The translations under genes and the position numbers were made by a program. This document shows positions 57,137 through 64,000 of a stretch of DNA of 64,000 nt, one piece after another (position 1 is the stretch's first letter; every line of letters begins with the position of its first letter). The notes under the pieces were generated by a model. It was not told the origin of the DNA. It worked only from the letters and a program-made list of their open reading frames with translations, and did no database searches. The stretch comes from Myrica gale (Eukaryota > Streptophyta > Magnoliopsida > Fagales > Myricaceae). Location: positions 15,120,001-15,184,000 of the forward strand of contig OZ005601.1 in assembly GCA_963930655.1 (NCBI GenBank). Reading direction: 5' to 3'.

Positions 57137-59758
57137 ATGTCTTTCTCCGCCACCAAGCTCGCTCAGCCACTCACTCTTAATACCACTGCCGTCAGATCCA
57201 ATGAGCCCAAGCGCTTGTTCGACCCGTTGAAGACCACTTCTTTTCTCGGATCCGCTCACAAGCTTCGCTTCAATTCTCTTACCAGCTCCAATCAAGCTAA
57301 TCTCCACCGTCGATCAGCCGTGGTCGCTGTATCCGAGGTTATCAAGGAAAAGAAGCCCAAATCCACCGCCAATCTGGTAAGTTCACCGCACCGCTTCTCT
57401 CCCCACATTTTAATTTTTCAATGCGAATCTCGACACTCTTATGAGAATTCAATTCTCCGATCGGATGATTCTCTGGAGCGCAAGAAGAGGAATTGTAAGC
57501 ATCACTCTCGAAGGGTTTATTCTGAGGTTTATAAGTATTCGGTACCTGAGAAAGCGAACAGATTCTCCCAGTTAAAGCCGGTCTGGAACTATTTCTTTAT
57601 TTGGACGGACACTGTTTTCATACTTTCGTAATTTGGAGCCTAAAAGGAGTCAGATTAGACTCTTACTTATTTTTCTGTTGTTTCAAATCATACTTGTTTA
57701 TGTCTTAAGCGGATAGTATTCGAGATAATTTTATTATGTGTGTCTCTCCTATTAGCCTTTAACAAGCAAATAGCCGTTACGGATGAGGCATTTTCTTGAG
57801 GGGCACTCTTAGATTTCTGCTTTTGCCTTGTTGGTTTTTCAGCTGATCACCAAACAAGAAGGCTTGGAGGTCTACGAAGACATGGTATTGGGCAGAACTT
57901 TTGAGGACATGTGTGCCCAGATGTATTACCGGGGCAAAATGTTTGGTTTCGTTCACCTCTACAATGGACAAGAGGCCGTGTCCACTGGGTTCATCAAGTT
58001 TTTGAAGAAGGAAGATTCTGTAGCCAGCACATACCGTGATCACGTGCATGCCCTTAGCAAAGGGGTCTCTGCTCGCGCTGTGATGAGTGAGCTCTTCGGA
58101 AAGAAGACTGGATGTTGCCGGGGCCAGGGTGGTTCGATGCACATGTTCTCAAAAGAGTACAATGTGCTTGGTGGGTTTGCCTTCATTGGTGAAGGGATTC
58201 CAGTGGCCACGGGTGCAGCATTCACCTCCAAGTATAGGAGGGAGGTACTGAAAGAGGCAGATTGTGATCATGTGACGGTGGCATTTTTTGGAGATGGGAC
58301 TTGTAACAATGGCCAGTTCTTTGAGTGTTTGAACATGGCGGCTCTGTGGAAATTGCCGATTATTTTTGTTGTGGAAAATAATCTATGGGCTATTGGGATG
58401 TCACATTTGAGAGCGACTTCAGATCCTGAGATTTGGAAGAAAGGGCCTGCATTTGGGATGCCAGGTGTTCATGTTGATGGCATGGATGTTTTAAAAGTTA
58501 GGGAAGTGGCAAAGGAGGCAATTGGAAGGGCTAGGAGAGGAGAAGGGCCAACATTGGTGGAATGTGAGACATACAGGTTTAGAGGGCACTCATTGGCTGA
58601 TCCTGATGAGCTTCGTGACCCTGGTGAGCGTTTGTCTTTTGTTTTCCTCTTTTGCATCTACTTTCTTTTTATGTGAGAAGCATATTAACTCTACCCTGTA
58701 ATTGTTCGAAAATGTGATGTTTCTATGAATGTGAATTCAAATAGTTGGTTTCAAATAACTCTACCCTTATTTTTTATATGGTTGACCCAATTCAAACAAT
58801 GCCAGCCCATCCTTTTTTTTTTAATGTCATTTGTAATGAAAATTTACTACGCTCTTATATTAAATTACTTGTGTTGCAGTATGGATGCAAACATTATTCA
58901 GAGTAGCTGCTTAAATGCTATATAGAAACGATAGTTCTTTAGCTTGATGTTTACTTTAATTGGAAGAAGCATGTTCATTTACCATGGTAGCTTAGGGTCG
59001 TCAAGTGCAATTTTTTGGCTCTAGTGTAAAGGCGTTCTATTTTTTGTTTTCTCGGGACATGAGCTAATATTTATTGTATGAGAAACAATATTTACAAGGC
59101 CCTGTGGTTTTTGCATCTTTTCAATGTTGGAATACGTCACTGTGGATATATTTTGATATCTTATTGTCTTTTATTTACCGGAGATAAAATTGATAGAAGA
59201 TATATCCCTGATTGGAGCGTAGCTGTAGAAAGTTGATTAGCTTCCATTCAAGCATGGTGTCGGGTACTGAAGATATACTTCCTTTATGTGCATATAATTT
59301 CTTTTATCCTGAATTGCAGATTAGTATAGTTTTATTTTGAAATATTTCTGCCTGTTGACCCAGTTTAGATTCTTTTATCAGTTAGAGATATGAAGCCTCA
59401 AGTTATTCTCCTTTCTGGTGTTATGTTTAATCCTTAGTGGTGATTAGTGTTCACGTAAATTCGTGGTTGTACTTTGGCAGCTGAGAAGGCACACTATGCT
59501 GCTAGAGATCCCATCACAGCATTGAAGAAATATTTGCTCGAGAACAATCTAGCAAGTGAGCCAGAATTGAAGGCCATAGATAAGAGGATAGATGAGTTGA
59601 TTGAGGATGCTGTTGAGTTTGCAGATGAGAGCCCTTTTCCAACTCGCAGTCAGCTATTGGAGAATGTGTTTGCAGATCCAAAAGGATTTGGGATTGGGCC
59701 TGATGGACGATATAGATGTGAGGATCCCAAATTCACTGAAGGCACTGCTCATGTGTAA
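57137..59758 (+). CDS. PDH-E1 ALPHA: Plastid pyruvate dehydrogenase E1 component subunit alpha
   Basis: Exons 57137-57376, 57843-58623 and 59481-59758 (TAA) join in frame to 432 aa; the Arabidopsis plastid enzyme is about 428. With E1-beta it carries out the thiamine-diphosphate-dependent decarboxylation of pyruvate, feeding acetyl-CoA to fatty-acid synthesis in the plastid stroma. Residues 1 to about 65 are Ser/Thr/Arg-rich, as in a chloroplast transit peptide. The ThDP motif runs from GDG (230-232) to NN in VVENN. The segment [10 protein letters not shown] (325-334) corresponds to the phosphorylated loop of mitochondrial E1-alpha; the plastid form is not known to be controlled by the kinase. 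Plastid rather than mitochondrial identity follows from the N terminus and from [18 protein letters not shown]. The leader is CT-rich, with short T- and A-runs. Confidence 0.95.
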
Positions 59759-60968
59759 GCTTTGACATTCAGCAATCAATTGCGCTGGCCCTCTCAGTTA
59801 ATGGATGCGTTGGTTTATATTTACCTCTAGCTTTCCTTAGTTAATTTATCACCCTGTGTCAGCTATCTATATTAAGCTGGATTCGTTCTTTAGCTTGGAT
59901 TCTCTATCCAACTTCTGATTTTGCCTCTTCTTTTCAAAGTTACTATTTTCGTTGGACATTTGTTTGGAATGACAAATTCCAATGCCAGTTTACATGTTTT
60001 GTTTGTATCAAGACGTTATATAATTTTGCCTTTATCAGGCTCTGTTTAAATCAAGGTGTGTAGTTACTCAAATAAGCGAGTTCCTGTGAAAGTTTTTGGT
60101 TTTCAGAATTCCTAGTGGAAAACCAATATAAGCTCATATGAGCGCGGTATCAAGATTACAAGAACACTCTTGAGAAAAGTTCACTTATGTGAGCATGGTA
60201 GCGGGGTCTCTTCCCTACGAGAATTGGGCTTACTCCCAAATATAATGTCATGAAATTGGGATCAAAACACATGGTCGTAGCATACTAAATGGTAGAGGTC
60301 TTGTAAAATCTAAGATTTTTTTTTTTGTAAGCATTTTTATGTGTGAGCAATAATTCTCTATTACTCTTCAGCAGTCATGGTACAAGTCTAAGACCACTCT
60401 GGCTCTAGATTAGAGTTTGTTGTTTCACTAAGTGAAGGTTTCTAAGACCACTTTCATATGCATAATTAATTTTGGTTCTTGTATTTAAGGGGGAAGATGA
60501 ATCTATTGGGCAGAAGGTAAGAGTTATAATTATTGGTGGAGATAAATTATTTGGTTAATATATTTGATGAGAAAAAGTATATATATAATTCATATACTAT
60601 GTTTTTAATTGGTTCATTAATTTTAAGACCATCAGAGCCCCCCCCCCCCCCCCCCCAACAGAGTCAATATCACTCACAAAAGTACACCGGAGAGAATCTC
60701 AGGCAAAGAACGGTATTCCTTCTGGTAGAGGTTTGGTACTTATTATAAAGAACTACTTCGAACTACACAAAATATTTATTTTTCTTGATAAATATGCAAA
60801 ATATTTAATTAGACTGTTCTACATCTTTCTTTAGTCTTCTTTATTAATTCATCACTTGTACTGGAGCACTCCTAACCAATTTACTTGAATGTGCCACAAT
60901 GACTATCACTTTGACACTCCCCCACCTGCCCCTTTAACCTTCAAATTGGATTAGATACAAAGTTATAC

Positions 60969-61001
<33 letters not shown>

Positions 61002-62276
61002 TTTAGAGATTCTTCTCGATTGCCCTCCCACTAGCCCTCACGTTTGTCTTGTTAAGTTAAAAATCTAGCTCCTCCCCTGATCCCTAGAGTTCATTTCATA
61101 ATCTTTGATGTTTCTGCTGCAACGATGAGAATTCTATGGTCGTATTTATTACAGACTACAGAGTTACATTTTGTCATTGAAACTTCTTGGAGTGATTCTA
61201 ACCACAGCTTAATAAAAGATCCCATAAAAGACTCTGACACTTGAACCATTTTTTTCACTCTTTCTTCTTTTCCACTACATTGTGGACCTTGGATTATCAC
61301 AATCACCAAAAACTCGGGTTATCGATCTTCTTTTTAAATTTTTTAGGGTTAAATACACTTTGCACCCCCTATGTTTGAGGGTGTTGACACATTGCACCTC
61401 AATATTTTATTTTTTGAGATATTGAGTCAGTTATTTTTATGTACGACGATTTGCATCTTGGAGTGAAATTAGATGTCAAATTAAACAATAATCATCGACT
61501 TGTGTGAAACACGTGACCTACTTCATTTATAAGTTATGATTTTGCCCTTAATTGTTAAACAACGAACATGTTCTTTTTCTAGCTCATTGATTGAAGAAAA
61601 TGTCCTTAATTTCCTTTCCTTTACCTTTGGTCCCAGAGTGTGTTCCGCGTGGTTTAGGGCAAGAAATAGATGTTGTGGGGAGCCAAAGATCATTTTGGGA
61701 CCAGAAGTAAAGGAAAAGAGCCAGAAAAATGGGCATTTTCGTCAATCAATGACCTAGGAAAAACAAAATGTGCTTCGTTTAAAACTCGGGGGCAAAACGG
61801 TTAGTTGATAGGGTTGTAGGTAACATGTTTCGCACGTGTTGACGATTACCGTTTAAGTTGACGTCCAATTTCACTTTAAAGTGCAAATCGTGGTGACAGA
61901 TACATAATGTTAGTTTGAAATGTTTTGTTTGCCAAGTGAATTTTTGAAGTTTCCTCTAAATTGTTATAAATTTGAGATGCAGTTTAAGTTTTGATAAAGC
62001 TCTATTTTTTTTAAGGAAATTTCAGCAGTGTCATAACTATAACTGGAAAAGGCGTGTTAGATTTTAATCCTTCCAATACTCGTCTTGCTTAACAAAAAGA
62101 ACAAACGGTAGCAATGAAATCGTGAATTTTTCGGGCAAAATTCCAAACAGTAAGAGTAGCATAAGATTAATTAGGAGAATGTATTTCATTAAATGCTGAA
62201 GAAAAGCTTATGAAACAAAAACAACAGTAAGAATAAAAGAATATGATGGAAGAGTTGCTCCTAGACAGATGGGGAG
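59759..62276. other. Intergenic region between convergent PDH-E1 ALPHA and COG4
   Basis: No gene was recognised. It holds a C19 homopolymer at 60638-60656, an (AT)n/(GTAT)n stretch at about 60967-60998, and an inverted repeat at 61345-61925. The 3' UTRs of both genes must end here. Confidence 0.55.
61345..61925. repeat. Imperfect long inverted repeat, MITE-like
   Basis: The left side (AGGGTTAAATACACTTTGCAC ... ACGATTTGCA ... AGTGAAATTAGATGTCAA ... AAACACGTGAC) is matched in reverse on the right (GTTTCGCACGTGTTGACGATTACCGTTTAAGTTGACGTCC... AGTGCAAATCGT). The best-paired arms are 61440-61515 and 61825-61890; the outer ends pair poorly. It is non-coding, in the same broad class as 12149-12641. 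Confidence 0.55.
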
Positions 62277-64000
62277 TTACAACTTAAGAGCAGCAATTGC
62301 TTCAGGTTTAAAATCAACCCTGAGACCCAGCACTCGCCTAACCTCGGCCGGGGTTAATCTCCAGGTCATAGGTCCTGAGTTCTCACCCCAGAAATCTAGA
62401 ATCTCAGAGACCTTCTCCAAGTTCAAGATTGTTGCCATTTGAGTAAGACGAGCAAACTTGTCCCTGACAGTTCTTTGAGCCATGCTAGAGAAATGGCTTA
62501 CCAATGCCCTCGCATCTCTGTCGAGCTGTAGCCCTCCTAGCTGACTGAACCTTTTCTGCATCATGATCACTTCAAGCCTCTTAACAATGAAATCAATGAC
62601 CAAATGAACAAATGAGTCATAGTTGTTTGCAGTCATTAGTGGCTGAAGCCATGCAACATTTGTCTCAACAGCATGAAGAAGCTTCTGAACCCACGGATCA
62701 TTCATCTCATTATCTGCATATTCAGCCTCTGACAGCTCATAGCTGATTGTGGCTACACTATCTAACAATGGCCGGATTCGGGGTGTCACAGTTGCTACAA
62801 GCTGCTCCATGCTAGCTTTCAGAGCTTGCTTGAAGATATTGTTCATATCACTAAATTCAGACAGACAAGATTTCACTCTTTCTCTATCAGCTGTTGCAGG
62901 GAATACCTGAAGAAAATGATGTACGCGCATTTAGTGCATAAAAGTATGAATTATTTTTACCAGATGCGGGTCATTCTTTCGCATAGAGCCTAACCAGGTG
63001 AATAACCCGCTCTGGATAAGAACTCGAATAAAATCATATAATAATGTGAAGACAGCAGTAGTATATGTCATACAAGAATGGACCACTTTCTAAGACCTGA
63101 CTGATAGATATGGAGTGACAGAATGGTGGCTGTTAGAAGACTTGGCAATTGCTGAACTCATCTCAAAAGATACATTTCCGGTACAAAATGCATACAGTGC
63201 TGGTGCAACCAATTGCCACAAATTGCTCCCAAAAGGAGGGGAAAAGATAAGAGATAAGAAGACTAAACCTTGGATTCAAGTCCATTTTAAGAAGTCTAAA
63301 AATGTCCAGAATTTATCTCTCCATAACTGCACGTGTCAGTAAATCATAAATTTCAACAGAAAGCAGAAATAAGTGTGGGGTGATGCAATGTGACATTCTC
63401 AATTTGTTGCAGATTTCGTTTTTCTCTCCATGAACATCAGTCGCAGCCCTCAACATTTCCAGAATACTAGGCTTTAGGGCCTCAACAATGTCACTAAGTA
63501 AGTTATATTAGTAAGTAGAAATATTTATTTTTTCAAATCTTCTCAACTATCGTTGTCTGTTCTAAAGCCATGAAATTCCCTTTCAGAACTCACCCGCTGC
63601 ATGCGTTCAAATTTTGTTCACTCTAAACAAAATTCTACACAAAAAATAGCAGAATTGCAGGCAAGTGAGGAGCAATATATGTAATGGAACTAGTTGCTTC
63701 ACTTGCGAAAACGTGGCAATGTCTCAGATAATACACCACAAACAAGTGAAGAACGTCAGGCATAGTTATGTTTGAATTCTTCAAACTAAACCACAAGGTA
63801 ACCCATGCCACTCACCTCAGCACATTGTTCCTCAATCTCGTGTTTAAGCTTCAGAACATACTCGCAGCTCACATCCATGTTATTCAAAGCTGTCGCAATC
63901 TCTGTCCCAGTCTTCTGCACGCCAACACCACCCAAGAACAGCTTGGCACCGAGGTTAGGCTCTCTCATCTTCTGTTGTAAAGCTTCATGATACTCATTGC
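62277..64000 (-). CDS. COG4: COG4, conserved oligomeric Golgi complex subunit 4 (3' part)
   Basis: Two exons on the minus strand: 64000-63816 (open to the window edge) and 62906-62277 (stop TAA at 62279-62277), joined in phase 0 across a 909-bp GT-AG intron. The upstream exon reads EALQQKMREPNLGAKLFLGG and ends HEIEEQCAE; the last exon gives 209 aa starting VFPATADRERVKSCLSEF, with PLMTANNYDSFVHLVIDFIV and EKVSEILDFWGENSGPMTWR, ending AIAALKL. These match the C-terminal CATCHR helical region of plant COG4. COG tethers vesicles for retrograde transport within the Golgi. No lesion is visible. The 5' exons lie beyond the window. Confidence 0.93.

Noticed and set aside
56737-57180. 147-codon frame overlapping the E1-alpha start
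   Set aside because: Poly-Pro/Ser/Phe translation of the CT-rich leader; the frame from 57137 is the one with a transit peptide and homology.
57843-58676. Open frame of PDH-E1 ALPHA exon 2 continuing to a stop at 58676
   Set aside because: The extension after ELRDP ([10 protein letters not shown]...) is intron read-through; a GTGAGC donor at 58624 joins in frame to [12 protein letters not shown] at 59481 as in homologues.
63115-63342. Plus-strand frame in the COG4 intron
   Set aside because: No homology and antisense to the intron between the two conserved COG4 exons.

Overview
The window is nuclear DNA of a flowering plant, almost certainly a eudicot; the species cannot be told from this sequence. 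The evidence is three plant housekeeping genes with GT-AG introns and clear plant homologues, set among plant-type transposons (Copia and Gypsy LTR elements, L1-type LINEs, CACTA, hAT, Harbinger-type MITEs).

Layout. 1-23.3 kb holds no intact host gene. It contains a Gypsy-like LTR edge, Copia pol and LINE remnants, a Copia 5' LTR with PBS and broken gag, a solo LTR, MITEs, a zinc-knuckle microORF, a degenerate CACTA element packed with CGATCGATCG motifs, and a large nested inverted repeat. 23.3-55.0 kb (+) is one gene, the plant VPS8 homologue: 19 coding exons, about 5.9 kb of coding sequence spread over 31.7 kb. Its introns have been enlarged by a solo Copia LTR (intron 6, TSD AATTA), a hAT element (intron 10, TSD GTTTTAAG) that itself hosts a LINE with a 15-bp TSD and an internal inversion, and a second LINE (intron 15) split by a 3.9-kb solo LTR (TSD GATAA), plus MITEs. 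All exon junctions keep frame, but exon 1 needs a net +1 shift, so this copy as read is frameshifted near its N terminus. 55.5 kb (-) is a tRNA-Cys(GCA) gene or pseudogene. 56.1-56.7 kb is a repeat rich in ACCGTTA motifs. 57.1-59.8 kb (+) is the plastid pyruvate dehydrogenase E1-alpha gene, complete in three exons. 62.3-64.0 kb (-) is the 3' end of COG4, running off the right edge.

How the genes relate. VPS8 (CORVET, endosome/vacuole) and COG4 (COG complex, Golgi) are both membrane-tethering subunits; E1-alpha supplies acetyl-CoA for plastid fatty-acid synthesis. There is no operon and no sign that they are co-regulated. PDH E1-alpha and COG4 are convergent, about 2.5 kb apart.

I found no convincing new biological system. 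The points most worth checking are the VPS8 exon 1 frameshift, the layered insertion history of the VPS8 introns, the internally inverted LINE, the CACTA subterminal motif arrays and the TGTCGACACA palindrome clusters in one Copia LTR family. All functional statements are homology inferences made by eye.
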